A stretch of DNA of 36,773 nt from Micromonosporaceae bacterium (GCA_020027875.1 JAHRHA010000056.1:1-36773), one strand, 5' to 3'. Shown: positions 1 through 8,088, counted from the first letter of the stretch. Notes: a model not told the origin generated them from the letters alone. Made by a program: numbers and translations.

Positions 1-59
1 CCAACCCGCCGCCACAGCGGCCTAACATCGACCACCACGGAGCCGTGCCACGTCGCCAT

Positions 60-245
60 TTACACCGCTCCTGGGACGCAACCGACGCCATCGTAGGCCA
101 GATCATCCACACAGATGAGATTCGCAGTAAACCCGTCCTCATCCGGTTGCCGAAGGAGTTCCCGGACCATCTCCCAAGCACCATCGTCTGAATAGTCCGT
201 ACGAATCAGCAGGCTGTGCAGGTCCGGCGGAACGGGCAGGCTCAT
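60..245 (-). pseudogene. Truncated DUF6924-family protein
   Basis: The first ~50 residues (DLHSLLIRTDYSDD, then DGFTANLICVDDLAYDG) match the N-terminal half of the actinobacterial DUF6924 family, whose function is unknown and whose members are normally about 130-150 residues. This frame stops after 61 residues with an unrelated tail (GCVPGAV), and no continuation of the family is visible downstream, so I read it as a 3'-truncated remnant. I chose the ATG at 245 because a GAGG purine block lies about 6 bases upstream; an in-frame start at 272 is possible but has no such signal. It sits just downstream of a broken LuxR regulator on the same strand, and the two remnants overlap in different frames. 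Confidence 0.6.
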
Positions 246-519
246 CGCATCCTCGCTCGCTACAGGCGACACGGAGCATCCAGCCTATGAGGTACGAGGC
301 CGCGGGGGCAGGGCGGCTGGACGTCCGCTCATCAGGCATGACGGCGCGGTCAGCGGCCTGAGCGGACGACACATGGCTCTCAACGGTGCGGACAGAGATG
401 TGCAGACGGTGGGCGATCTGGGCGTTCGAGCGGAATTCGCCCAGGGCGGCCAGCACCTCAGCCTCCCGCCGCGAGATTCGATCCGGCCAACGCCCGTCCA
501 CCTGGACAGCATGGACCAC
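139..519 (-). pseudogene. LuxR-type regulator, N-terminal HTH fragment
   Basis: Residues 13-52 form a LuxR-type helix-turn-helix: ISRREAEVLAALGE, then AQIAHRLHISVRTVESHVSS with the canonical TVESH recognition helix. From family knowledge, an HTH this close to the N-terminus belongs to large regulators with HTH first and ATPase/TPR after. The family normally continues with LLRKLG-type residues after the recognition helix, but this frame jumps straight to an unrelated AQAADRAV stretch. It then runs open to 139 over the antisense-free DUF6924 remnant in another frame, so only roughly 360-519 is credible coding sequence. The apparent start is a GTG at 519 with no good ribosome-binding site. The gene is probably broken just after the HTH; a short functional HTH protein is less likely. 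Confidence 0.5.
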
Positions 520-661
520 GGTCGCGACAACCTTCGTGACAGGTCCGTGGAGACTCCGTGGTCACCACGGAATCGCCGGCCAGGGCGGCCCGCGCAGACT
601 TGACCTGCGGCAACCACACCAACCGGGAGGATCACATGAATACAGTTGTCTCGACATCAGC

Positions 662-1246
662 ATGTCACTCGGCCGCTACATGACGGCGTCGGATCAAAGT
701 ACGGCCGAACCGCTGGGCGAGGGCGGGCAGGTCCTACACACATGGGCGTTCGGCGAGGACAAGCAGAACCAGAGGTACATGGCGAGCGCGACGGCCGAAC
801 TCGGAGCTGTCATCGCAGGCCGCCGGACCTACGACCACTCCTTGCCGTGGTGGGGCGCCGACGGCCCCGCCGGCCCGGCCAGGCGACCAGTGTTGGTCGT
901 CACCCACGAAGCACTCACGGACGGCCCGGAGGGCGGCGTGTACACGTTCGTGACTGACGGCATCGAGAGCGCGTTGCGGCGTGCGAAGGCGGCCGCCGGC
1001 AATGGAAACGTGACCGTCATGGGGGGCGCGAGCCTTGGGCAGCAGTGCATCGCGGCCGGGCTCATTGACGAGATCTCTATCCACCTGGTGCCGGTACTAT
1101 CCGGCGACGGTACCCGCATGTTCGACAACCTCAAGATCGGACACCGTCGGCTCGAACCCATCGAGACCATCCCGACCCCTTCCGCCACTCACCTGCGATT
1201 CCGCGTCGTCAAGCCGGACGTCGCCGATGGGAAGGGCACGACGTGA
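662..1246 (+). CDS. RibD C-terminal / dihydrofolate reductase-like protein (N-terminal frameshift suspected)
   Basis: This is a 194-residue protein of the RibD C-terminal/DHFR-like fold (NADPH-dependent reductases; substrate usually unknown in these stand-alone actinobacterial members). Visible hallmarks are GYMTASDQ-type N-terminal residues (here RYMTASDQ), GAVIAGRRTYD, NVTVMGGASLGQQCIAAGLIDE and a C-terminal HLRFRVV strand. The best ribosome-binding site (GGGAGG at 625-630) precedes an ATG at 636. That ATG encodes MNTVVSTS, the expected first strand of the family, and then hits a stop because the frame is off by two bases near 660. The in-frame ATG at 662 therefore lacks the first strand and has no ribosome-binding site. 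The stop overlaps the GTG of the next gene (GTGA), indicating translational coupling. Confidence 0.75.
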   Translation: MSLGRYMTASDQSTAEPLGEGGQVLHTWAFGEDKQNQRYMASATAELGAVIAGRRTYDHSLPWWGADGPAGPARRPVLVVTHEALTDGPEGGVYTFVTDGIESALRRAKAAAGNGNVTVMGGASLGQQCIAAGLIDEISIHLVPVLSGDGTRMFDNLKIGHRRLEPIETIPTPSATHLRFRVVKPDVADGKGTT

Positions 1247-1731
1247 GCGAGGACCTCTCCGCGATCGCACGCGGCATCATCGACGCCAACCTGTACATGA
1301 CGCTGGGCACGGCGGACCACGACGGCCGGCCCTGGACCACACCTGTCTACTTCGCCTGCGCCGACTACACCCGGTTCTACTGGGTCTCCTCCACGGAGGC
1401 GACCCACTCGCGCAACATCGCCCAACGACCGCAGGTGAGCATCGTCATCTTCGACTCCCGGGTGCCGCCCTACTCCGGACAGGCGGTCTACCTGTCCGCC
1501 GCGGCCATCGAACTCCACGGCGACGACCTTCACCGCGGCCTGGAGGTCTACCCAGGCCCGCCCGAACATGGGGCAAGCACCGTGACGCTGGAACAGGTCA
1601 GCCCACCATCCCCGTACCGCCTCTACCGCGCGACAGCGGCGGAACACTCGATCCTCTGTCCCCGCGAGCCCCGCCAACCATGTGCCCGGCACGGCATTGC
1701 GGCCGACCACCGAATAGGTGTGACGCCATGA
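1243..1731 (+). CDS. Pyridoxamine 5'-phosphate oxidase-like (PNPOx) family protein
   Basis: This 162-residue protein has the split-barrel flavin-binding fold of the PNPOx family. The N-terminal helix (AIARGIIDANLYMTLGTAD) is followed by GRPWTTPVYFACAD, FYWVSSTEATHSRNIAQRPQVSIVIFDS and a YLSAAAIEL strand, as in F420/FMN-binding members. The length is normal. Such proteins usually bind FMN or F420 and reduce small molecules; the substrate cannot be read from sequence. The GTG start at 1243 overlaps the previous stop (GTGA) and its own stop overlaps the next ATG (ATGA). It is therefore the middle gene of a coupled trio beginning with the DHFR-like gene, which suggests a shared redox role. Confidence 0.85.
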   Translation: MSEDLSAIARGIIDANLYMTLGTADHDGRPWTTPVYFACADYTRFYWVSSTEATHSRNIAQRPQVSIVIFDSRVPPYSGQAVYLSAAAIELHGDDLHRGLEVYPGPPEHGASTVTLEQVSPPSPYRLYRATAAEHSILCPREPRQPCARHGIAADHRIGVTP

Positions 1732-2189
1732 AATGCCGGGTCTTGCGGTGTTCGCGAACGTCGACCGCGGAGGAGTGGACGTTGCGGGTCTCCCGCGGGC
1801 CGGTGTGGGTAGCGGTCCCGACCCGGCTGGCCGACTCCGGGATCCCGAACGTGTTCGCACCCCTGATGGAGCTGTTTTCGCCAGAAGGACTACCGAGCCT
1901 CAAGCGAAGCGGAATGTACGCACTGTCCGCACCAGGAACACTCGAGGAGGCGCTCGCCACTGCCCGAATGAGCCCACGCAGCGACGATGCGATCGAGGCG
2001 ACGGTCGTGTTCCCCGGACGCCGCTGCCGCCGTCGGTGCCTTCCTGAGCGCCGGGGCGACGCGCTCGCGATTCGGCACTCCGGCCAACCCGCCGTCGAAG
2101 AGGCGGTGTGCAACGCGCTCAATCCGTTCGTCGGCGATCTTGGTCGGGTCGTGTCGCCCGGATGGTCCCGCGTCGTCGAAGCGGGCTGA
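1728..2189 (+). CDS. Hypothetical protein, possibly frame-disturbed
   Basis: I do not recognise this 153-residue product. The ATG at 1728 overlaps the stop of the PNPOx-like gene (ATGA), making it the third member of the coupled operon. Residues 14-97 look like a genuine folded protein (WTLRVSRGPVWVAVPTRL, NVFAPLMELFSPEG). From about 2015 to 2090 this frame becomes Arg/Cys-rich, while the +1 frame encodes a more natural GC3-rich stretch (DAAAAVGAFLSAG, RFGTPANP). Good codon use then returns to the original frame (PAVEEAVCNALNPFVGDL). Two compensating indels are one explanation. Function unknown. Confidence 0.55.
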   Translation: MKCRVLRCSRTSTAEEWTLRVSRGPVWVAVPTRLADSGIPNVFAPLMELFSPEGLPSLKRSGMYALSAPGTLEEALATARMSPRSDDAIEATVVFPGRRCRRRCLPERRGDALAIRHSGQPAVEEAVCNALNPFVGDLGRVVSPGWSRVVEAG

Positions 2190-2233
2190 CCTCGTAGCGT
2201 GTTACGCGCATCGTGGTGCAGCGCCGAGAGGCG

Positions 2234-3571
2234 CTAGCTCAAGCCGGTATCGATCGCGGCCGTAAGGGTCCCAGCGGCCGTGTCGCCGTCGAGCGACCAC
2301 ATCATCGTGCCGCCGAGGCCATTCACTTTGACGTAGGCCGTCTTGGCCGCGATGACCTGCGGGTCGTCGTACGACCAGAAGTTGCGCCCGTCGAAGAGCC
2401 ACGCGGCGACCGCGGCCGGGTCGTAGAACCGCGTGCCGGACTTGGACACGACCTTCTTGTAGTCGTCGACGCCACTTTCGTAGGTACCACGCGCCGGGCC
2501 AGACGACGCCTGATATAGGCCGTTGTTGGCCTTGGCGACCCCGGTCCAGCCGCGCCCGTAGTACGGAATGCCGACAACGAGCTTGGCCGGTGGCGCCCCT
2601 CCCGCGAGGTAGGTGCGCACTGCGAGGTCAACGCTGAACCGCTCCGGAGTCGGGTCGGCTGCGGGTGAGTAGAGCTGGCTTTGGTGATTCGTCACGGGCT
2701 CCCACGCGCCGTGCAGGTCATAGCCCTGAATGGTGGCGAAGTCCAGGTACGGGAACACGTTGGCAACCTCGACGCCAGCAGCGACTCGGGCCGGGTCGGC
2801 GGGCAAGAATGCGGTGAGGGAGTAGGTACGGCCCGTCTGGGCGCCGTACTCGTCGAGTTGCTGGCGGAATTCGGCGAACAGTGCCGTGAGGTTCTGCTTG
2901 TCTTCGGGGCGCACGACGTTGCCCGGGTTGCCCTCGGAGCCTGGCCACTCCCAGTCGATATCGAAGCCGTCGAAGACACCGAACGCCGAGCCCGGGCCAC
3001 CGTGCGGGGACGTGCCGATGAGCGGCAGGTTGCCCTTCAGAAAGAGGTCGATGCAGGAGGCGACGAACGCCTGCCGCGACGCTGGGGTCAGGGCTGCGTC
3101 CGAGATGTACTTCGACCAGGTCCAGCCGCCGATGGACAGCTGCACCTTGAGTTGTGGGTACATCGCCTTGAGCTTTCGCAGCTGGTTGAAATTGCCGGCG
3201 AGCGGCTGGCTGATGACGTCGCCGACGCCATCGACGGCCTCGCCCGCCTTGAACCGCTTCTGGTAGTCGGCCCACGCGTCGCCAACGCCGGCCTGGTTGA
3301 CTTCGAAGCAGCGACCATCGGCTCCAACGTTGGCGAACGCGTAGTTGATGTGCGTCAGCTTGGCGGCCATGCCGGACGTGTGCACGTGCCGGACCAGGAA
3401 GTTGCGGCGGTAGATGCCCCATTGGGTGAAGTAACCGACTTTGACGTACGGCACAGCCACGGCTGCCACGCCGCCCGACGGTGGCGCAGCGGGCTGCGCC
3501 GATGCGGTGGTGGAGACGCCGGCCACGCCGAGCGCCAGGGCAACGAGCGTCCCGAGGATTGGCTTTCGCAT
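2234..3571 (-). CDS. Secreted GH18 chitinase
   Basis: This 445-residue glycoside hydrolase family 18 enzyme hydrolyses beta-1,4 linkages in chitin outside the cell. A Sec signal peptide (MRKPILGTLVALALGVAG, cleavage after ASA around residue 25) precedes a catalytic domain that runs to the C-terminus. The SxGG motif (LSIGGWTW, about residues 145-152) and the catalytic DxxDxDxE motif (DGFDIDWE) are intact, with the acid/base Glu at residue 208 (codon 2948-2950). YDLHGAW and GGTMMWSLDGD match later GH18 strands. No carbohydrate-binding module is present, so this is a single-domain enzyme. The start at 3571 is supported by GGGAGG about 5 bases upstream; an in-frame ATG at 3595 would spoil the signal peptide. 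It is transcribed divergently from the APC permease. Confidence 0.93.
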   Translation of the reverse strand: MRKPILGTLVALALGVAGVSTTASAQPAAPPSGGVAAVAVPYVKVGYFTQWGIYRRNFLVRHVHTSGMAAKLTHINYAFANVGADGRCFEVNQAGVGDAWADYQKRFKAGEAVDGVGDVISQPLAGNFNQLRKLKAMYPQLKVQLSIGGWTWSKYISDAALTPASRQAFVASCIDLFLKGNLPLIGTSPHGGPGSAFGVFDGFDIDWEWPGSEGNPGNVVRPEDKQNLTALFAEFRQQLDEYGAQTGRTYSLTAFLPADPARVAAGVEVANVFPYLDFATIQGYDLHGAWEPVTNHQSQLYSPAADPTPERFSVDLAVRTYLAGGAPPAKLVVGIPYYGRGWTGVAKANNGLYQASSGPARGTYESGVDDYKKVVSKSGTRFYDPAAVAAWLFDGRNFWSYDDPQVIAAKTAYVKVNGLGGTMMWSLDGDTAAGTLTAAIDTGLS

Positions 3572-3777
3572 GACGCCTCCCGCGTGCGTGGCCATGCAGT
3601 GACCGTAGCCAATCCACCGACAAAATGGAAGGAGTCCTTACTATTCTTCGCCAGCTGCGGGGGGAGGTGTCCAATGAGGCCTACAGCAGTGCCCGACTCG
3701 CCTGGGTTCTTCCCTGCGGGGCTCGTCCGTGCCAGCATATATGTGCATCCTTCGGCAACGCGGCGTGAGGAGGCGTC

Positions 3778-5316
3778 ATGGTCGCTACCGAGGCGCGCGG
3801 CGAGCTGGCGAGAAATGCCATCGGTCTGCGCGAGGTCCTGTTCCAGTCGATTACGCACATGGCGCCAGGAGCCGCCGTTGCGTTCTCCATCATCGTCGGC
3901 GCCAACTTCGCCGCCGGCGCACTCCCCCTGTCCATCCTCTTTGCACTGGTCGGCTGCCTGTTCGTGGCCATCTCGATCGGACAGCTCGCCAAGCACCTGC
4001 CCTCGGCGGCCGGGTTCGCGACCTACGCGAGCCGGGGCTTGCACCCGACCGTCGGATTCATGGTCGCCTGGGGCTACGCGCTAGCGGAGGCGCTCGTCGC
4101 GCCTCTGCTCTACCTCATCTTCGCCAACGTCGTTGCGGGAACCCTGGTCGCCGAGTACGGCTGGTCGTACGACACCTGGTGGCCGATCGCGGCCGTCGTC
4201 GCGGCGGTGCTGGTGCTCCTCTTCGGATGGTTCGGAATCCGGCTCAGCGCCGGCGCCGGAACGCTGCTCGGCCTGTTCGAGATCGTCGTGTTCGCCGCGC
4301 TCGCGGTCTGGATGATCCTTAAGGCGGGAGGAGACAACACTCTGTCCGTCTTCGGGACCAGCTACGCAACCGCGGAGGGATTCGGCGGCATCAACGGAGT
4401 CATCGCGGGGTCGGTATTCGCGATCCTCGCCTTCATTGGCTTCGAGGCTGCGGCGCCGCTGGCCGAGGAGGCCAGGAACCCGGGTCGGACCGTCCGCATC
4501 GCCGTGGTCGCCTCGGCCGTGATGATCGGCGCGTTCTACGTGCTCACCACGTACGCGGCCACCGTCTTCTTCGGACCGGAGCGATTCGGCGAGTTTCCGA
4601 CCTACGGCGAAGGCAACCCGTGGCAGCAACTCGGGCGCGACGTCTGGGGCGGGGCGTGGGTGCTGGTCTTCACCGCCATCATTATATCGGCTGTGGCCAA
4701 CTCCAACGCGAGCGCGAACGCCACGACGCGCACGTGGTACGCGTTGGGGCGCAACCGGATCCTTGTCGGCATGCTGGCGAAGACGCACCCGCGCTGGCAG
4801 TCGCCGTACGTGGCCGTCGTGGTCCAGTTCGTGCTCGCGCTCGCGGTTGCGCTTCCGCTCGGCTTCATCTACAACCCGCTCACCGCGTTCGGCCTGGTCG
4901 GCACGATGGTCACCGCGGTCATCATCCTCATCTACATGCTGCTGAACCTGGCCTGCATCGGCTTCTACCTGCGCGAGCGCCGGTCGGAGTTCAACGTGGT
5001 GTTGCACCTGATCCTGCCTGTGCTCGGCGTGCTCGCCTTCATCCCGGCCATCATGGTGGCGCTCGGTGTAGGCCAGAACCTATTCAGCTTCATCAACTTC
5101 ATAACGCCGTTGACGTATCCGCTGAACCTGGCCGGTCCGGTCGTGGCCGGCTGGCTCTTACTCGGGCTGCTGTACATGCTCTACCTGTACATCACGGGCC
5201 ACGGCGACCGGGCGAGGGCGCTGAACCAGCTGTACGTGAGTGATGGGCCCACTGCGCCGTCGCCCCGGTCGCCCGACCAGGGCGTGGCGTCGACCACAAC
5301 CCCGACCTCGGCGTAG
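3778..5316 (+). CDS. APC-family amino acid/amine permease
   Basis: This 512-residue integral membrane transporter of the amino acid-polyamine-organocation superfamily has about 12 hydrophobic segments. The first segment has the usual SITHMAPGAAVAFSI motif (residues 24-38), and GFEAAAPLAEEARNPGRTV (about residues 220-240) is the conserved loop after TM6. A GAGGAGG ribosome-binding site lies 5-6 bases before the ATG. The cytoplasmic C-terminal tail is Pro/Ser/Thr-rich. The stop lies only 4 bases before the start of an acetamidase/formamidase gene, so the pair is probably co-transcribed. The permease may import the amide, amino acid or amine that the amidase releases ammonia from. Exact substrate is not readable. 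Confidence 0.92.
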   Translation: MVATEARGELARNAIGLREVLFQSITHMAPGAAVAFSIIVGANFAAGALPLSILFALVGCLFVAISIGQLAKHLPSAAGFATYASRGLHPTVGFMVAWGYALAEALVAPLLYLIFANVVAGTLVAEYGWSYDTWWPIAAVVAAVLVLLFGWFGIRLSAGAGTLLGLFEIVVFAALAVWMILKAGGDNTLSVFGTSYATAEGFGGINGVIAGSVFAILAFIGFEAAAPLAEEARNPGRTVRIAVVASAVMIGAFYVLTTYAATVFFGPERFGEFPTYGEGNPWQQLGRDVWGGAWVLVFTAIIISAVANSNASANATTRTWYALGRNRILVGMLAKTHPRWQSPYVAVVVQFVLALAVALPLGFIYNPLTAFGLVGTMVTAVIILIYMLLNLACIGFYLRERRSEFNVVLHLILPVLGVLAFIPAIMVALGVGQNLFSFINFITPLTYPLNLAGPVVAGWLLLGLLYMLYLYITGHGDRARALNQLYVSDGPTAPSPRSPDQGVASTTTPTSA

Positions 5317-5320
5317 CACC

Positions 5321-6346
5321 GTGACCGAGCTCGAGGTGGTTTCCTACCGGCCGGATCCGTCGGAGTTCGCATGGACTTTCGGTGGCGTCCGGCCGGTACG
5401 CACTGTCCGGCCGGGGACGGTGCTGGAAGTGTGGACGGAGGACGCATTCGCCGGCCGGGTCCGCGGGCCCGACGACCTGGTCAGCCGGGTGATCGAGTTC
5501 CCGTTCGTCAACCCGCAAACCGGCCCATTCTACGTCGACGGCGCCAAACCCGGCGACACCCTCGCCGTCCACTTTGTATCGATCACGCCGTCCCGGGATC
5601 GCGCGGCGTCCTCCACCATCCCGTTCTTCGGTGCGCTCACCGGTACCGGCCCGGGTCACACCGCCACGCTGCAGGAGCCGCTGGAGGAGCGGGTCTGGAT
5701 GTACGAGGTGGACCGTGCTAACTGGACGGTAACCTACCGGGCCAGTCGGGGCGACTACAGCGTGGTGCTGCCGATGGATCCCATGCACGGCACCGTGGGC
5801 GTCGCGCCCGCCTCGTTTGAGGCACGGTCGTCACTCGTCCCGGACGCCCACGGCGGCAACATGGACACCCCGGAGATGCGCGCCGGCGTGACTTGCTACC
5901 TGGGCGTGAACGTGTCGGGTGCGCTCTTCTCCCTCGGCGACGGCCACTGCCGGCAGGGCGAGGGAGAGTCCTGCGGTGTGGCAATCGAGTCCGCAATGGA
6001 CACGGTCCTCATCCTTGATCTGATCAAGGGTGTGCCGACACCGTGGCCGCGCCTGGAGAGCGACCGGTACGTCATGAGCACCGGCTCCGCCCGGCCGCTC
6101 GAGGACGCCTTCCGGATCAGCCAGGTCGATCTGGTGGGCTGGCTGGCCGGCCAGTTCGGGCTGGAGACGCTCGACGCGTACCAGCTCATCACCCAGGTAG
6201 GCGAGGCGCCCGTCGCCAACGTATGCGACCCCAACTACACGTTCGTCTCGAAGGTCCGCAAGGAGTACCTGCCCCGGGTCAGCGTGTACGGGGGTGCCCA
6301 CCAGCGGCTGTCGGAGATGGCGGCCGCCTACCGGGCCGCCCGTTAG
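5321..6346 (+). CDS. Acetamidase/formamidase (FmdA/AmdA family)
   Basis: This 341-residue cytoplasmic amidohydrolase of the FmdA/AmdA family hydrolyses short amides such as formamide or acetamide to the acid plus ammonia. Family signatures visible are GPFYVDGAKPGDTLAVHF, PMHGTVGVAP, AHGGNMDTPEM and FSLGDGHCRQGEGESCGVAIES. The length is in the normal range. I chose the GTG at 5321, 4 bases after the permease stop; longer in-frame extensions run back into the permease coding region and are not credible. The gene is the likely catabolic partner of the upstream APC permease, giving a nitrogen-scavenging pair. Confidence 0.9.
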   Translation: MTELEVVSYRPDPSEFAWTFGGVRPVRTVRPGTVLEVWTEDAFAGRVRGPDDLVSRVIEFPFVNPQTGPFYVDGAKPGDTLAVHFVSITPSRDRAASSTIPFFGALTGTGPGHTATLQEPLEERVWMYEVDRANWTVTYRASRGDYSVVLPMDPMHGTVGVAPASFEARSSLVPDAHGGNMDTPEMRAGVTCYLGVNVSGALFSLGDGHCRQGEGESCGVAIESAMDTVLILDLIKGVPTPWPRLESDRYVMSTGSARPLEDAFRISQVDLVGWLAGQFGLETLDAYQLITQVGEAPVANVCDPNYTFVSKVRKEYLPRVSVYGGAHQRLSEMAAAYRAAR

Positions 6347-6658
6347 CAGTTGGGCGTGGGACGGAGTGGCGAGTCCCGCATGAGTTGACACCACACACCG
6401 GGATCAGCACGGCCTGGTTGTTGGGTCGGCCTTGCAGTTCTGGTTGTTCCCATGGGGTTCCTACGCGGAGACCTTTGAGTCCGGCGGCGGTGTCGGGGCC
6501 ATCGGCGGTGTTGTGCAGGGTTCCCTTCTCGCGGATCGTTTGCCATCGATCAGGCAGCGTCAGCGGCAGCAAGCGTGAAGGGCACTTGACGCCGGAAACC
6601 CCGTCCATCGCGCCGTACATGACGTAGGGTCGGCCAGGATGAGCCGGCGGCTCCAGCG
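6347..6658. other. Intergenic stretch with an unrecognised minus-strand open frame
   Basis: No plus-strand gene is visible here. On the minus strand a frame open from about 6767 to 6279 has moderately coding-like codon use between about 6630 and 6370 (segments CPSRLLPLTLPDRWQTI and GLRVGTPWEQPELQGRPNN). It has no convincing start, and it overlaps the amidase gene at one end and the DUF998 gene at the other. I cannot match it to a family. It may be a remnant of an older gene or mobile element. Confidence 0.3.
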
Positions 6659-7276
6659 GTGAGATCTCCGACCGTGCGACCCGTGTTGTGGTGGGCCGCG
6701 CTGCCAGCGGCCTGCGCGCCGTTGCTGCTTGTCGGTGGCTGGACGCTAGCCGCTGCACGCCAGCCACCCACCTACGACCCGACGACCGAAACGCTCAGCG
6801 AGTTGGCGGCCGACGGCGCCACGGACCGTTGGGTCATGACCTTCGCTTTCGTGGGCGTTGGGCTCTGTTATGCCCTGACTGCGTTCGCGCTCCGCCCGCC
6901 CGCGCTGCCCGGGCGCGTCGCTCTTGCGGCCGGGGGCGCGGCGACCGTCCTCGTCGCCGCCTTTCCCGAGCCGGACGCCGGCGCGTCGAACCACCACGGC
7001 GTGGCGGCTACGATCGCCTCGTCCGCTGTCGCGGTGTGGCCGGCGCTGGCTGCTAGACGCGACCCGCGGGTGTCGTGGGTCCTCCGGCCGGTCGTCTCCT
7101 ACACCGTCGCCCTCGTGCTGGCCGGACTTCTCTGTTGGTTCGTCATCGAACTTCACGGCGGAACGATGGCCGGACTGGCAGAGCGGGTGGCGGCGTTGGC
7201 CGAGGCAGTGTGGCTAACGGTGGCGGCGGTCGCGCTCCGTCGAGCCGCCACCGCCACAAGGGGCCATTGTCCTTGA
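6659..7276 (+). CDS. DUF998-type integral membrane protein
   Basis: This 205-residue protein has about six hydrophobic segments. It begins VLWWAALPAACAPLLLVGGW, followed by the family-like YDPTTETLSELAADGATDRWVMT loop and then alternating membrane spans. The DUF998 family has no known function. The apparent GTG start at 6659 overlaps the end of a purine-poor region without a clear ribosome-binding site; GTGs at 6674 and 6683 are alternatives. The C-terminus (RRAATATRGHCP) is short and basic. A second, better-preserved DUF998 protein lies at 32561-33247. No partner gene is evident next to it. Confidence 0.72.
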   Translation: MRSPTVRPVLWWAALPAACAPLLLVGGWTLAAARQPPTYDPTTETLSELAADGATDRWVMTFAFVGVGLCYALTAFALRPPALPGRVALAAGGAATVLVAAFPEPDAGASNHHGVAATIASSAVAVWPALAARRDPRVSWVLRPVVSYTVALVLAGLLCWFVIELHGGTMAGLAERVAALAEAVWLTVAAVALRRAATATRGHCP

Positions 7277-7345
7277 TCAAATGACGCGAAACCGCAGGTG
7301 GACGGCTGCAATGGTGTTCGCTGCGGCCGCAGATCAGGCGCCTCA

Positions 7346-7372
7346 GAGAGTGTTGGATAACTGACCCATCAC
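7346..7372 (+). repeat. 27-base direct repeat, left copy (IS-end-like)
   Basis: It begins GAGAGTGTTGG and ends ACTGACCCATCAC. It matches 24 of 27 positions of the copy at 8202-8228 in the same orientation. The GAGAGTGTT start resembles the termini of some actinobacterial insertion sequences, but I cannot assign a family and no transposase is present. Confidence 0.55.
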
Positions 7373-7444
7373 GGTGAGCTACCCGCTTGAAAGTGCTGCT
7401 ATGTAAGCGATTAGGCCGCGTGTCGTACCAGCAACTGGTGCGGT

Positions 7445-7493
7445 GTCCCCGCCAAGATCGCAGGTTGTGGACACAACAGATAGTGGCGGGGAC
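7445..7493. repeat. Nested inverted repeat
   Basis: The outer arms GTCCCCGCCA (7445-7454) and TGGCGGGGAC (7484-7493) are perfectly complementary. Within the 29-base loop, GTTGTG (7464-7469) and CACAAC (7472-7477) form a second perfect stem. The result is a stem-within-loop structure in non-coding DNA beside the IS-end-like repeat. It may be a transposon subterminal site, but that is not established. Confidence 0.6.
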
Positions 7494-7731
7494 GCCGCCC
7501 GCGCAGCAGCTTTGACCTGGTCCTGGACGTTGCCGGCGGTCGGGCAGCCGCGCCGTGATTTTGGCGGTTTGATTGGGTCGCGGTTGGGCGGATTCTTTGG
7601 GTCGCGCTGTGTTCAGTAAGCAACTAACGGCTGTCGATTGATGGCTTGTTTTGGTCGCGTTGCTGGGGTTTCCTGGGCCTGCCCCCGATAGGTGGGCTGG
7701 AAGGGCCTAGGGCGGAACCTTGCCGCTGGAC

Positions 7732-8088
7732 CTAGTCGGCTATCGCCTCGGCGATGGACCTGGGCGCTCGCACCTGGGCGAACTGGATGTTGCCGGCGGG
7801 CATCATCCACGTCATGACGTCGACCGCCAAGCGGCCGGCCCGCACCGCCGGATCGGATTCGGCATGCTCTCGGGCGGTCGCCGCGTCCACCGACCATATG
7901 GAGAATCCACGCAAGCGCTCATCGTCCTGCTCCGTCAGCGGTCCGCGGGCCAGAATCAAACCGCGATCCTGCAGATCCGCGCCGTGCGCCAGGTGCCCGT
8001 CCTGTAGCTCGGCCGCCTCCTCATCCGCCATCACGGGCGCATCCGGTCGCAGCGTCAACAGGATCACGGTGTAGCGGTCGAATCGCAT
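7732..8088 (-). CDS. YciI-like family protein
   Basis: This 118-residue ferredoxin-like-fold protein of the YciI/YCII family starts MRFDRYTVILLTLRPDAP. It contains the conserved DLQDRGLILARGPL segment and a WSVDAATAREHAESDPAVRAG helix, ending in a VMTWMMPAGNIQF strand. YciI proteins are small, sometimes dimeric and of largely unknown enzymatic function; some act in chlorocatechol-type or polyketide pathways. The gene stands alone between two direct copies of an IS-end-like repeat (7346-7372, 8202-8228), so it may be passenger DNA. Confidence 0.82.
   Translation of the reverse strand: MRFDRYTVILLTLRPDAPVMADEEAAELQDGHLAHGADLQDRGLILARGPLTEQDDERLRGFSIWSVDAATAREHAESDPAVRAGRLAVDVMTWMMPAGNIQFAQVRAPRSIAEAIAD

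Larger units (their letters stand above)
7277..7731. other. Non-coding stretch with IS-end-like repeat and large inverted repeat
   Basis: No credible gene is present. The stretch contains the left copy of a 27-base repeat (7346-7372), a nested inverted repeat (7445-7493) and two copies of TTGGGTCGCG near 7575 and 7598. Base composition is less GC-biased than in the flanking genes. It looks like leftover ends of mobile DNA rather than a regulatory region. Confidence 0.45.

Noticed and set aside
1035..1727. Upstream part of a long plus-strand frame running to 2189
   Set aside because: It overlaps the DHFR-like and PNPOx-like genes in a poor frame, rich in Arg/Pro/Ser. Only the part from the ATG at 1728 is credible.
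3735..3746. GCATATATGTGC AT-rich dyad between the chitinase and permease genes
   Set aside because: Short and imperfect; could be a promoter or operator but has no supporting spacing.
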